DNA from: DATJHM01 sp963777355
GTDB lineage: Bacteria > Chloroflexota > Ktedonobacteria > Ktedonobacterales > Ktedonobacteraceae
Reading direction: 5' to 3'
NCBI GenBank assembly: GCA_963777355.1
Contig: CAVZQK010000055.1
Coordinates: 62,001-126,000 of the forward strand
Length of the DNA: 64,000 nt
Below, in pieces: positions 46,125-54,988 of the stretch; position 1 is the first letter of the stretch, and every line of letters starts with the position of its first letter. Below the pieces are notes generated by a model. It did not search any database and had not been told where the DNA came from. It saw nothing but the letters and a program-made list of their open reading frames with translations. The position numbers were made by a program, and so were the translations under genes.

Positions 46125-46763
46125 TTAGTGTAGGGAAGTTGGTGGAGCTAATACGAGCCATGCTGCTTGCGCCAGGGGCTCTCGTGCCTCTTGCATTTCT
46201 GAGGGTTGGCGCGTCCTCAGCCAGACGCGCACAAATTCGCGGCTTGGTCCGATAATAAGGGGAACGTAGAGCGAGTGTGGCAGACTGACGATGCTCCCGT
46301 CACTAATAGAAGGGGTGAGCCAGCGCAGCAACTGCCCGGAAAGGGTCTCTGTTGGCAGCATAGTTCTGGTCTTCTGGCGAAGAACTTTGACGTATGCACT
46401 CAGGTATTCTGACTCAGCGGCTTGCAGGATATATTGTCCTAAATCCGCATTCTGTTCAAACCAATCCAGATAGGCATAAACAATCGCTTTAATGCCTTCA
46501 CGGTGATAATGTGCGGGTATAGCAGCGGACAAGGCGGCATGGAGGCTACTTCGCCCTTCGAGGTAAAGGGCACGTGCGAGCATCTCTTTATTTGAGAAGT
46601 GATGATAAATACTCCCTGTACTGGCCCCTGAAAGTTTCCGAATATCCTCCATCGTTGTCTCTGTGAAACCTTTGCTTGCAAAGCAGGAAAGCGCAGCTCC
46701 CAGGATCGCTTTCCGCCGAGATTCTGTTGTCGGATTATGTCCAGAATCTCCAATTACTATAAT
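46125..46763 (-). CDS. TetR/AcrR-family regulator, probable ATT start
   Basis: The first ATG (46652) falls inside the helix-turn-helix, and codons upstream in the same frame encode the missing part: TTESRRKAILGAALSCFASK, GFTETTMEDIRKLSGASTGS, IYHHFSNKEMLA. No ATG, GTG or TTG is available in frame before it. An ATT at 46761-46763 lies 3 bases after GGAGAGGAGAGG and is the best start, giving about 212 residues. The rest is a normal ligand-binding domain. The alternative is a mutated start, making it a pseudogene. Confidence 0.75.
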   Translation of the reverse strand: MIVIGDSGHNPTTESRRKAILGAALSCFASKGFTETTMEDIRKLSGASTGSIYHHFSNKEMLARALYLEGRSSLHAALSAAIPAHYHREGIKAIVYAYLDWFEQNADLGQYILQAAESEYLSAYVKVLRQKTRTMLPTETLSGQLLRWLTPSISDGSIVSLPHSLYVPLIIGPSREFVRVWLRTRQPSEMQEAREPLAQAAWLVLAPPTSLH

Positions 46764-46969
46764 ACACCTCTCCTCTCCCTGATATGTTTTTAAATTATAG
46801 CATAGCTTTGACTGAAATTAAATTCTAGAATATAATCCCATATAAAAGGACGCCGGGCTGCTGACATGGATTATAATCTGGTTGTCGTCGAAGACTGCTG
46901 TGCGGACAGAGACGATGAGATACCTTCATTATATGATATAAAAGAAAGAAAATACCTGAGGAGAATACT

Positions 46970-47296
46970 TTGAGAACAATTAGTCACGAGGAGCTAAAAC
47001 AAAAGTTGGACCACAAGGACGACTTCCGTCTGGTAATGGCTCTCGGTGAGTGGGCATACCAGGAAAAGCACATTCCCAGCTCTCTCCATTTCGCCACAAT
47101 GCGCGATGCGCTCACATCTCTGCGCAAAGACGATGAGATTGTCGTCTACTGTTCCGACGAAACCTGCATAGCCAGTACCGCCCTCGGCCAACTATTGGAG
47201 CGCAATGGCTATCTCCACGTATTGCACTACCCCGGTGGCCTGGCCGATTGGGAACAGGCAGGCTATCCATTAGAAGGTCGGCAGGTTAAAGCTTGA
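46970..47296 (+). CDS. Rhodanese-domain protein
   Basis: A 108-residue single rhodanese domain. Conserved parts: ISHEELKQKLD, HIPSSLHFATM ('GHIPGA' region), the active-site loop VVYCSDETCIAS with the persulfide Cys, and LHYPGGLADWEQAGYPLEG. TTG start at 46970 after GAGGAGAA; no ATG is suitable. Probably a sulfurtransferase or sulfide carrier. It precedes the DUF1684 gene by 62 bp. Confidence 0.88.
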   Translation: MRTISHEELKQKLDHKDDFRLVMALGEWAYQEKHIPSSLHFATMRDALTSLRKDDEIVVYCSDETCIASTALGQLLERNGYLHVLHYPGGLADWEQAGYPLEGRQVKA

Positions 47297-47358
47297 TAGT
47301 GTTGCCCCAGACAAGAAAAGCGAGAGATATGAAACCATGAAGAGCAAGGAGAAAAAAC

Positions 47359-47991
47359 ATGTCAGACTATCTAGATCTTTACGACTATCGCTGCCAGATA
47401 GCCGAGCTTTATCACGAACGAGACCAGGCTTTCCAGAGCGGAACCGATAGAGGCATCATACTCCAACATTTTCGCGCCAGGCGCGATCAGCTCTTCGCCC
47501 AGCACCCGCAATCGGCCCTTGACGAAGGACAGCGCCAGCACTTTCAAGGGCTAGCGTATTTTCCCTATCAACCAGCACTCTGTCTGCTTGCAGAGATCGA
47601 TACCACCATACCAGCGCAACGCCAGACCGTCGTCATGAGCGCCACAGAAGAGATGACTATGCTCACCATTGGCCGCCTGCACTTCACCGTCGGAGGACAG
47701 CAAGTGGCTCTCTCGCTCTACTGGTTAGAAATTTACGGCGGCGGCCTCTTTCTCCCTTTTCGTGACACAACAAGTCCGGCAGAAAGCTACGGAGGCGGGC
47801 GCTACCTCTTTGACACTATCAAAAGCAGCGGTCCCCTCCCCGGCGGGGACAACAAGCGCCAGATAATGCTAGACTTCAACTACGCCTACAATCCATCCTG
47901 CGCATACAACTCACGCTGGGTCTGTCCTCTTGCCCCTCAAGAAAATCGGCTGTCAGTCGCAATTCCAGCCGGAGAAAAAAATTTCTCATAA
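47359..47991 (+). CDS. DUF1684-family protein
   Basis: A 210-residue protein. LFAQHPQSALDEGQRQHFQG, then LAYFPYQPAL, ALSLYWLEIYGGGLFLPFRD, GGGRYLFDTIKSSGPLPGGD and LDFNYAYNPSCAYNSRWVCP cover the whole DUF1684 domain, whose function is unknown. ATG 47359 follows AAGGAGA. Likely co-transcribed with the rhodanese gene. Confidence 0.9.
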   Translation: MSDYLDLYDYRCQIAELYHERDQAFQSGTDRGIILQHFRARRDQLFAQHPQSALDEGQRQHFQGLAYFPYQPALCLLAEIDTTIPAQRQTVVMSATEEMTMLTIGRLHFTVGGQQVALSLYWLEIYGGGLFLPFRDTTSPAESYGGGRYLFDTIKSSGPLPGGDNKRQIMLDFNYAYNPSCAYNSRWVCPLAPQENRLSVAIPAGEKNFS

Positions 47992-48289
47992 AACTGGTAA
48001 CCTTTACAGCCTCAATTGGGACTTATTCACAGAAGCGTAAGATTCACCTTCCACCATCTCGTGTAAGAGTGGCGGTTTATCCTCTCACCGTGACACATTT
48101 TTGAGGGGCGAGCAAAAGCCAGCGAGTCTACGGGTGAACGTGAGTGTCGGGCGAGAATGCGCCTACGCATTCCCCACGTAGTTCGTTCTCTGGTTCAATC
48201 CACAAGGTGTCCGGGAGAGAGGAGGGTTTACCTTCGTCTGGTTAGTTCAGCTATATTCAATGGATTTTGTATGCTTCAGGAGCGCCGCA
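47992..48289. other. 300-bp spacer before the sigma-ankyrin gene
   Basis: Contains a short inverted stretch GAATGCG-CCTA-CGCATTC at about 48154-48171 but no ORF with features. An autoregulated ECF promoter is expected here, but no matching -35/-10 pair can be assigned by eye. Confidence 0.35.
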
Positions 48290-49483
48290 ATGATGAATGA
48301 GACTGTATATCAGCAACAATCCACTGAGACCTTGAGCAATTTAATTAGGGCAGCTCAAGCCGGAGATATGTCTGCATTTGAACTCCTGGTTCAACGCTTT
48401 CAGCGCCTGGCCTACCACTGGGCCTATACTCTCATTCATCATACCGAACTAGCAGAGGACGCCGTGCAGGAAGCTTTCATCGAAGCTTATCTCAATCTGA
48501 CGCGTCTACATAAACCGGAGGCCTTCCCAGCCTGGCTACGTCATATTATCGTCAAACAGTGTGATCGCTTCACACGCCAGAAACAGTACACCACCGTTTC
48601 ACTTGACCCGAACCTGGATTTTGCCCTCGACGATCTCAATCCTTCGCTTATCGTCGAAGACCAGGAGCGCCATCATCAAGTACATCAGGCTATCGCTACG
48701 CTGTCAGAGCACGAACGCAGCGTCACACAACTCTTTTACGGCTCCGACCTGACCTTAAAAGAGATCGCCATCTCTCTCAATGTGCCCTTGAGTACCGTCA
48801 AAAAGCGCCTCTTCGATGCCCGGAAGCATCTCAAAGGCAGATTAAGCGAGGTAGATCCTAAGCCAAAGCAAGACAGCGCATTTGCCAGTGCGCTGCCAAA
48901 CCAGGTGCGCCTGCTTATTGCGGTTCGTCTCCGTGACCATAAAACGGTCCGCTCTCTGCTAGCACAGAGACCGCAGTTGATTAATGGCCGGACTGATACC
49001 ACAACTATTCCGCACTATCCAGCGGGCTATACCGCTTTACACGAAGCGGCAGCCAACGGTGATTCAGCCCTGGTTGCCCTCTTGCTGGAGTACGGAGCAA
49101 ACGACAATGCGCGAACTGCCAGCGGCCTTCAGCCCTTGCAATACGCCATTCTCTCCGGTCAGATATCAGTAATCCATCTCCTGCTTGAGCATGGCGTACA
49201 GATTAATCCTACGGGTATTCCGCCTTTACACTGGGCAGTAATGCGCGGCAACTACCCATTGACACAATTGCTCCTGAGCTACGGTGCCAATATTCATGCA
49301 CGTGCAGAATCCGGGCGCACGGCTCTGCATTGGGCTGCTCTCAAAGGCTACATAGAAATTGTACGCTTGCTCCTTGCACAGGGGGCGAGACCCTATGAGC
49401 GTGATGAACTGGGATACACGCCCAGAGATTGGGCTATATCCCGGCAACACCACACTATAGCCGATTTGTTACCAGTTTCATAA
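48290..49483 (+). CDS. ECF sigma factor fused to C-terminal ankyrin repeats
   Basis: A 397-residue two-part protein. Residues 25-95 are sigma region 2 (FELLVQRFQRLAYHWAYTLI, DAVQEAFIEAYLNL, EAFPAWLRHIIVKQCDRFTR). Residues 130-185 are region 4 (LSEHERSVTQLFYGSDLTLK, LNVPLSTVKKRLFDARKHLK). Residues about 205-395 hold about five ankyrin repeats (AGYTALHEAAANGDSALVAL, GRTALHWAALKGYIEIVRLL). ATG 48290 is chosen for the AGGAG 9 bases upstream. No anti-sigma gene is adjacent, so the ankyrin part may control the sigma part in cis by binding a partner. The F1-beta-like gene starts 35 bp downstream and is the obvious candidate partner. Confidence 0.9.
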   Translation: MMNETVYQQQSTETLSNLIRAAQAGDMSAFELLVQRFQRLAYHWAYTLIHHTELAEDAVQEAFIEAYLNLTRLHKPEAFPAWLRHIIVKQCDRFTRQKQYTTVSLDPNLDFALDDLNPSLIVEDQERHHQVHQAIATLSEHERSVTQLFYGSDLTLKEIAISLNVPLSTVKKRLFDARKHLKGRLSEVDPKPKQDSAFASALPNQVRLLIAVRLRDHKTVRSLLAQRPQLINGRTDTTTIPHYPAGYTALHEAAANGDSALVALLLEYGANDNARTASGLQPLQYAILSGQISVIHLLLEHGVQINPTGIPPLHWAVMRGNYPLTQLLLSYGANIHARAESGRTALHWAALKGYIEIVRLLLAQGARPYERDELGYTPRDWAISRQHHTIADLLPVS

Positions 49484-49517
49484 TTTCTCGTTGTTTTTCA
49501 GATCACGAAAGGATCTC

Positions 49518-50606
49518 ATGATGACCACAAGTAATCTTCTCTTCCCCGTTGGTAGCCAGGTTCTAGGCCGTGTACTCAATAGCACCGGTGAGCCATTAGA
49601 TGATAAAGGAACCCTTGCTTCTGCCACCCGCGTTCCTCTCTATACCCAGAACACAGCATCTACTGAAACTAATACGCCCCAACGCTTCTTCGAGAGCGGC
49701 ATAAAAGTCCTTGATCTGCTGGCCCCCCTGGCTTATGGAAGTGTGGTAGCCCTGATTGCAAACTTTGGCGTCGGTAGTATGGTCGTAGTTGAGGAACTTC
49801 TCCACAATATTATTCGTCGTCAAAACGGATGTGTAGTCTGCGTAGGACTGGAGGAAAATGATTACACAACGGGCGAGTTTTTTCAATTGACCAAAGAGCT
49901 CAATGCCCAGGACCAGATTATACAGCTTGTAGAACGCACATCAGCTTCTTCTGATGTCAGTCTCCAGCTTCTCACCGCTGCGCTCACGGTGGCTCAAGAA
50001 TTTCGTAAACAAGGGCGTGAGGTCATGCTAGTCCTCAACCGTCTTCTTGTGACAAAGATAAAAGCATTTGAACTTCCACAGGTGTACGACTTTGCGCGAA
50101 CCCAGGGAGTGACAACCTGTCTGTTTTTCCCTGCCCATGAGGAGTTTCGTCGCCAGGAAGAGCAGATTCGCGCTCATGTGGATAGCTGTCTACTCTTCAG
50201 TGCCGAACTCGCAGCACAACGCATCTATCCTGCGATTGATCCGCTCCTCTCAAACTCGCGCCTGCTGGAATCGCCTCTTGTCACGCAACAACATCGCCAG
50301 ATTGCCGCAGCGAGCAGAGATCTGTTACGAGAGGAGCAGCAACTGCGTATCAGCCCATCACTCACGCCCGAACAGGCACTTCAGCTCGCACGAGCGCGAA
50401 AGTTGCAACGCTTCCTCTCGCAACCCTTCGCGGTTGCAGAGTTATTCACTGAAGTACCCGGCGAATTCGTCCCGCTAAGCCAAACATTGGCCGACATTCA
50501 AGCATTGCTCTCAGGCCAATACGACGCACTCCCTGAACAGGCATTCTCTTTCATCGGTCCCGTCGCCCAGGCTGTAGCGCGTACAAAGCAACAAGAAAGG
50601 AGATAA
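49518..50606 (+). CDS. F1-ATPase beta-subunit paralogue, truncated and with a dead nucleotide site
   Basis: A 362-residue protein clearly derived from ATP synthase beta: VGSQVLGRVLNSTGEPLDDK (residues 11-30), ESGIKVLDLLAPLAYGS (59-75), YPAIDPLLSNSRLLESPLV (237-255), ARARKLQRFLSQPFAVAELF (291-310) and ALPEQAFSFIGPV. It lacks the N-terminal beta-barrel. The P-loop is ANFGVGSMVV instead of GGAGVGKTV, losing the Lys and Thr. The catalytic GER is GLE, the Walker B Asp is replaced (VMLVLNRLL), and the DELSEED segment is missing. It cannot hydrolyse ATP in the usual way. ATG 49518 follows AAAGGAT. Same-strand neighbour of the sigma-ankyrin gene. Confidence 0.88.
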   Translation: MMTTSNLLFPVGSQVLGRVLNSTGEPLDDKGTLASATRVPLYTQNTASTETNTPQRFFESGIKVLDLLAPLAYGSVVALIANFGVGSMVVVEELLHNIIRRQNGCVVCVGLEENDYTTGEFFQLTKELNAQDQIIQLVERTSASSDVSLQLLTAALTVAQEFRKQGREVMLVLNRLLVTKIKAFELPQVYDFARTQGVTTCLFFPAHEEFRRQEEQIRAHVDSCLLFSAELAAQRIYPAIDPLLSNSRLLESPLVTQQHRQIAAASRDLLREEQQLRISPSLTPEQALQLARARKLQRFLSQPFAVAELFTEVPGEFVPLSQTLADIQALLSGQYDALPEQAFSFIGPVAQAVARTKQQERR

Positions 50607-50607
50607 T

Positions 50608-51029
50608 CTAGAGCCGCTCAAAGATAATATCCTGTGCACCCTCCCATAAGATTTTGCGGCCAAGAAGCTTGAGTTGCTCGTTGCCGGAGACGATGGTCAA
50701 AAAATGGTTTCCGGCAAGCTGGCCAACTTTGCTGGAAAAACTGGCCGAGCCATAGGGAAAGAGGATCTCGGTCTCACTGAGGCCGCCAGGATAGAACAAA
50801 AGTTGACCAGGGCCTGGATGACTGGTATGGTTCTCGAAACTCGATACCCAACCTGGAAATTTCCGAGCGGAATCCAGGTAGCCTCACCGCTCCAACGGGC
50901 ATGAATGAGCTTGCTTTGAAATGGGAGCAGTCTGCTAAATGCGGCACAGGTCAGAGGCGCATCCTCTTCTTCCAGGCGGGCAATAAAGGTAAACTGTTCC
51001 CCAACGCGGATACGTAGTTCGCTGCTCAT
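50608..51029 (-). pseudogene. DUF3830 (cyclophilin-like) protein with a frameshift
   Basis: From ATG 51029 the frame reads LRIRVGEQFTFIARLEEEDA, then KLIHARWSGEATWIPLG. It leaves register at about 50845. The second frame continues FENHTSHPGPGQLLFYPGGL, ILFPYGSASF, GQLAGNHFLTIVSGNEQLKL, ending at 50608. One missing base restores about 140 residues of DUF3830, a cyclophilin-like fold found beside amidohydrolases and hydantoin/purine genes. Follows the Mo-subunit gene by 17 bp in the purine operon. Confidence 0.75.
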
Positions 51030-51045
51030 AGTGCTTTTCCTTCTC

Positions 51046-53235
51046 TTACTTATTCATGCTTGTAAGCGCACTCAAGACACGTTCAGGAGTCATCGGTTGC
51101 TGCTTTAGCCATACGCCGCTTGCTTCATAGATGGCATGGGCGACAGCGGCGGCGAAGGGAATCAGGGCCATTTCAGCCATACCGCGTGCGCCAAAGGGTC
51201 CATGCGGATCGGCCAGTTCCAGAATGACGGGCGTAACCTCCACGGGCATATCGAGCACGGTTGGTAAGAGATAGGTGCTGAAATGGGAAGTCAGCACATG
51301 GCCCTGCTGCACCTGAAAGTTTTCTAAGAGGGCATAGCCCAGAGCCTGGGCCAGACAGCCCTCGACCTGACCGGTGACCTGCTGCATATTGATGGCCTTG
51401 CCGACGTCATGCACGCTGATAATACGCAAGACGCTCACCTGACCCGTCAGGAGATTGACCTCGACTTCAACGGCCTGGGCGGCATAGCCATAACAGTAGT
51501 TGGGCAGGCTGGTATGGGTTTCAGGATCAACGGCGCTGGTCATTGGCGCTCGATATTGCCTGGTTACCTGTGCCTGATAGTTATCGGTAAAGCTCCACTG
51601 CTCACGCGCCTCCCTGGCGGCATCGTGGACAGCGCGTCCGGCCATAAAGGTCAGGCGAGAGGCGGAGGCACTTCCGGCATTTGGCGCTTCCTGGCTATCG
51701 TCACAGATCATCGTAATATTTTCTGGCGCAAGCTGTAAAGCCGTCGCCGCAATCTGGCGCAAAGCAAGCTGTGTACCCTGACCAACATCAGCCGCGCCAA
51801 CGCGCACAACGGCCCGCTCTAACTCAGCTGCGCCATAGACTTCGACGGTTGCCGTAGCCTGCTCCGGAAAGCCAAACGAGTAACCGACATTTTTCATGCC
51901 ACAGGCAATGCCAATGCCTCGGCGTAGAAACGGTTCGGCGGGTTGTGCCAGTCGGAATGCTGAGTTGCCAAATTGCGCATAGCCCCAACGTGTACGTATT
52001 TCCTCAAGGCAGCGCTCAAATACCGGCAGAATACTGACGCCGGCGGGCAGAGGCTGATTGGTTGGCTCGATACTGCCCTCGCGGTAGAGATTCCGTCTTC
52101 TGATCTCAGCCGGGTCCATCTTCAGAGCTTGAGCCAGGCGTGTGACCATACCTTCACAGGCAAATTGGGCCTGCGGTGCGCCAAAACCACGAAAGGCACC
52201 GCAGGGTATATTGTTAGTATACACGGCATAACCATCAAGGGAAAGATGGGGAACCTCATATGCACCTGTGAGAAACAGGGTCATAGCCTTCACCACCTCG
52301 ACGCTGGTTGAGGCATAGGCCCCACCATCGGCAAGGGCTTCAGCCTCAACAGCCACAATTTTGCCGTCCAGTGTCGCGCCCCAGCGGGTATGAATATGGA
52401 CCGGGTGGCGCTTATGATGCGCAATCATAGACTCTTCGCGGCTCCAGACCAGGGCAACGGCATGCTTGAGCTTCCAGGCAGCAAGAGCTAATAGGTGCTG
52501 AAGCGAGAGATCTTCTCGTCCGCCAAAAGCGCCGCCGATAGCCGCGTAGCGTATAATTACCTGCTCTTCCGGCAACTTGAGCACGGCAGCAACCTGGCGA
52601 CGATCCTCATGCAGCCATTGTCCGGCGGTCTCAACGACAATTCGGCCTTGAGCGTCAAGATAGGCAATGCCGGCCTCTGGCTGGAGAAAGGCATGTTCCT
52701 GCCAGGAAGTTGTAAAGGTCTCTTCAAGGACAACATCGGCCTGGGCAAAGCCCTGAATAATATCGCCCTTGCGCAAGGGAAAGTGAAAGAAGCGATTGGT
52801 TCCACGGCCTGGATGGACCAGGGGCGCATCTTGCGCCAGAGCCGCCTGGATATCGGTCACGGCAGGTAGATCTTCATAGCTGATTTTGACATGCTCAGCG
52901 CCCATGATAGCCGCCTGCTTGCTGCTAGCAACGACGAGCGCAACCTTATCGCCCTCAAAACGGACAACATCGCCACAGAGCACGGGCTGGTCATCTTCAA
53001 TTAAACCATAGGCATTATAAGGAACATCTGCGGCGGTGATAACAGCAATTACGCCGGATACCTGGAGGGCTTCGCTGGTATCAATGGCGAGAATGCGAGC
53101 ATGAACGCGCCCGGCAAAGACCACCTGAAGCTGATACATATCGGACTTCACGAGGTCAGCGGGATAGTAGGCTCTGCCATTCACTTTATTTGTGGCATCT
53201 GGTCGGGGCAGAGAGGCACCAATAAGCTCGTTCAT
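51046..53235 (-). CDS. Xanthine-dehydrogenase-family molybdopterin-binding subunit
   Basis: A 729-residue large subunit from ATG 53235 (after GGAGGAAA). N-terminal Ald_Xan_dh_C region GASLPRPDATNKVNGRAYYP. Molybdopterin-binding motifs include FGGREDLSLQHLLALAAWKL, CGAFRGFGAPQAQFACEGMV, VGAADVGQGTQLALRQIAAT and the C-terminal GPFGARGMAEMALIPFAAAV with the catalytic-type Glu. With the FAD/2Fe-2S protein next to it, this forms a complete purine hydroxylase. Urate-pathway neighbours support xanthine or hypoxanthine as substrate, but the family also includes CO and aldehyde enzymes. Confidence 0.88.
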   Translation of the reverse strand: MNELIGASLPRPDATNKVNGRAYYPADLVKSDMYQLQVVFAGRVHARILAIDTSEALQVSGVIAVITAADVPYNAYGLIEDDQPVLCGDVVRFEGDKVALVVASSKQAAIMGAEHVKISYEDLPAVTDIQAALAQDAPLVHPGRGTNRFFHFPLRKGDIIQGFAQADVVLEETFTTSWQEHAFLQPEAGIAYLDAQGRIVVETAGQWLHEDRRQVAAVLKLPEEQVIIRYAAIGGAFGGREDLSLQHLLALAAWKLKHAVALVWSREESMIAHHKRHPVHIHTRWGATLDGKIVAVEAEALADGGAYASTSVEVVKAMTLFLTGAYEVPHLSLDGYAVYTNNIPCGAFRGFGAPQAQFACEGMVTRLAQALKMDPAEIRRRNLYREGSIEPTNQPLPAGVSILPVFERCLEEIRTRWGYAQFGNSAFRLAQPAEPFLRRGIGIACGMKNVGYSFGFPEQATATVEVYGAAELERAVVRVGAADVGQGTQLALRQIAATALQLAPENITMICDDSQEAPNAGSASASRLTFMAGRAVHDAAREAREQWSFTDNYQAQVTRQYRAPMTSAVDPETHTSLPNYCYGYAAQAVEVEVNLLTGQVSVLRIISVHDVGKAINMQQVTGQVEGCLAQALGYALLENFQVQQGHVLTSHFSTYLLPTVLDMPVEVTPVILELADPHGPFGARGMAEMALIPFAAAVAHAIYEASGVWLKQQPMTPERVLSALTSMNK

Positions 53236-53364
53236 TGTCTTTTTCCTCCTACTGCATAAACACACGACCTACTTGGAAAAAGTCGTGTGTTACATTACAA
53301 TACGGTGTGTTGTATCCTGACACCAAGCTCTTCAGAGATGAATGGGCTTTGCCGCAATTTCCTC

Positions 53365-54796
53365 TCACCTGTTGAGGATTGAAACCACTTGTTCCAGGGC
53401 ATCCAGAATCTTGCGATAGCCTGTGCAGCGACAGATATTGCCGCTGAGCGCGTTCTGCATCTGCTCCTGCGTCGGTTGCGCTATCTCATCCAACAGTTTC
53501 GCTCCAGCCATAAGCATACCGGGGATACAGAAGCCACACTGGACAGCGGCACAATCGATAAAGGCCTGTTGCAAAGGATGTAGATTTCCATCTTTCCCCA
53601 GACCCTCAATCGTCGTAATTGTGGCCCCGTGCGCCTGAACAGCCGGGACGAGGCAGGACATCACCGCCTGCCCGTTCAGCCAGACGGTACAGGCTCCGCA
53701 CTCACCTTCGGCGCAGCCCTCTTTGCAGCCCGTCAGTCCGGCATCTTCGCGCAAGAGATTGAGGAGCGTCTTCTGTTCTGCGCCCTCGAAATGAGCAGGT
53801 TCCCCATTCAGCGTCGTCTCAATGCTGCCAGAAAATGGTTTGCGAGCCATTTCAGACGGATCTGCGCCCCTCCCTGTTTCTAGCAAGACCAGCTCGGCTT
53901 TTCCGTTGCCAGCACGCTCTCTTTCCTGCTCACCCACCAGACGTTCAAGGCCATAACCAAGCAGATTTACCAATGTCTGCTGCCGATACAATGCAGAGGC
54001 GCGTAGATCGGTAATAGGTTTACAATCCTGTAAGACCAGGTTAGCGGCCTCTTTACATACTTTTCCCGTTGGTTCAGCTAATTCTTTTAACTCTTTGCCT
54101 ATAAGAAATTCTTCGACAGTAGAGGCACGAACAACTGTGGGAGCAACACAACCAAGCCTGATATGTGATGCGCTGATCTTCTCATCCTGAAAGGTGAGCA
54201 CCAGAGCTAAATTGACAACCGAGATAGCCTGAGCCTTACGCAAGCCAAGTTTGAGGAAGAGGCTACGCCGCTTGACTGGCACAAGCGGCAGACGAAATCT
54301 CGCATAGAATCTCGTCGCTTCTTAGCTGTGTTCGCCGCACTCCTTGATAAAACTGGCTCAAGGGAATAAGTCGCTCGCCGGACTGACTGCGCAAAATCAG
54401 CTCGGCATCCAGGGCCAGCAGAGGCGGGATAGTATCATTCGCGGGTGAGGCTGTCAGCAGATTACCGGCAACGGTGGCACGCGTGCGAATCTGGGGCGCT
54501 CCCACCTGCTGGCAAGCCTGGACTAACGGGAGGGCGTATTGCCAACAGAGGGGCGATTGCAAAATATCGTTATGGGTGGTCAAAGCTCCCAGGGTTAGAT
54601 AGCCGTTCTCCTCGTGAATATAGCGCAGTTCGTGAACAACGCTGATATCAATAAGCGTCTGTGTCGGTTTTACGCCGCGTTGGAGTTCTACCAGGACATC
54701 GGTTCCGCCCGCGATGAGACGAGCTTTGCCGCTATACTGCTGCAATAGGGCAAGTGTTTCTGTCAGGCTGGTTGGTTGGATATAAGATTGCCACAT
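53365..54796 (-). pseudogene. Fused FAD-binding and 2Fe-2S subunit of the xanthine-dehydrogenase complex, frameshifted
   Basis: ATG 54796 opens an FAD_binding_5 domain (TSLTETLALLQQYSGKARLI, AGGTDVLVELQRG, TRATVAGNLLTASPANDTIP). It loses frame at about 54276 (one extra G). The next frame continues RSLFLKLGLRKAQAISVVNL (CO_deh_flav_C). It then passes into a ferredoxin-type domain: CKEGCAEGECGACTVWLNG, CAAVQCGFCIPGM and GNICRCTGYRK, binding two 2Fe-2S clusters. Restored length is about 476 residues. The order FAD then 2Fe-2S is the reverse of eukaryotic and XdhA-type enzymes. It passes electrons from the Mo centre to FAD. Confidence 0.82.
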
Positions 54797-54988
54797 AGCC
54801 TCCTCCTTTCTGATTCTCTCATTTTTTGATTTTCCTTTGTTTTAACCTCCAAGACGCATCAAGCCGGGAAGTGGACTTTTGCCCGATCCGTTCTTGTTCT
54901 GCGAGCCTCTGTCCCGACCTATTTGTAGGTTCTTTATAAGATAGGCAATATTACGAGATTGTGGTGCAGAAGAGTGAGGAATCAGGAT

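Noticed and set aside
49518..50606. Functional ATP synthase beta or flagellar/type III ATPase
   Set aside because: Key catalytic residues and the N-terminal barrel are missing, and no other ATP synthase or secretion gene is present.
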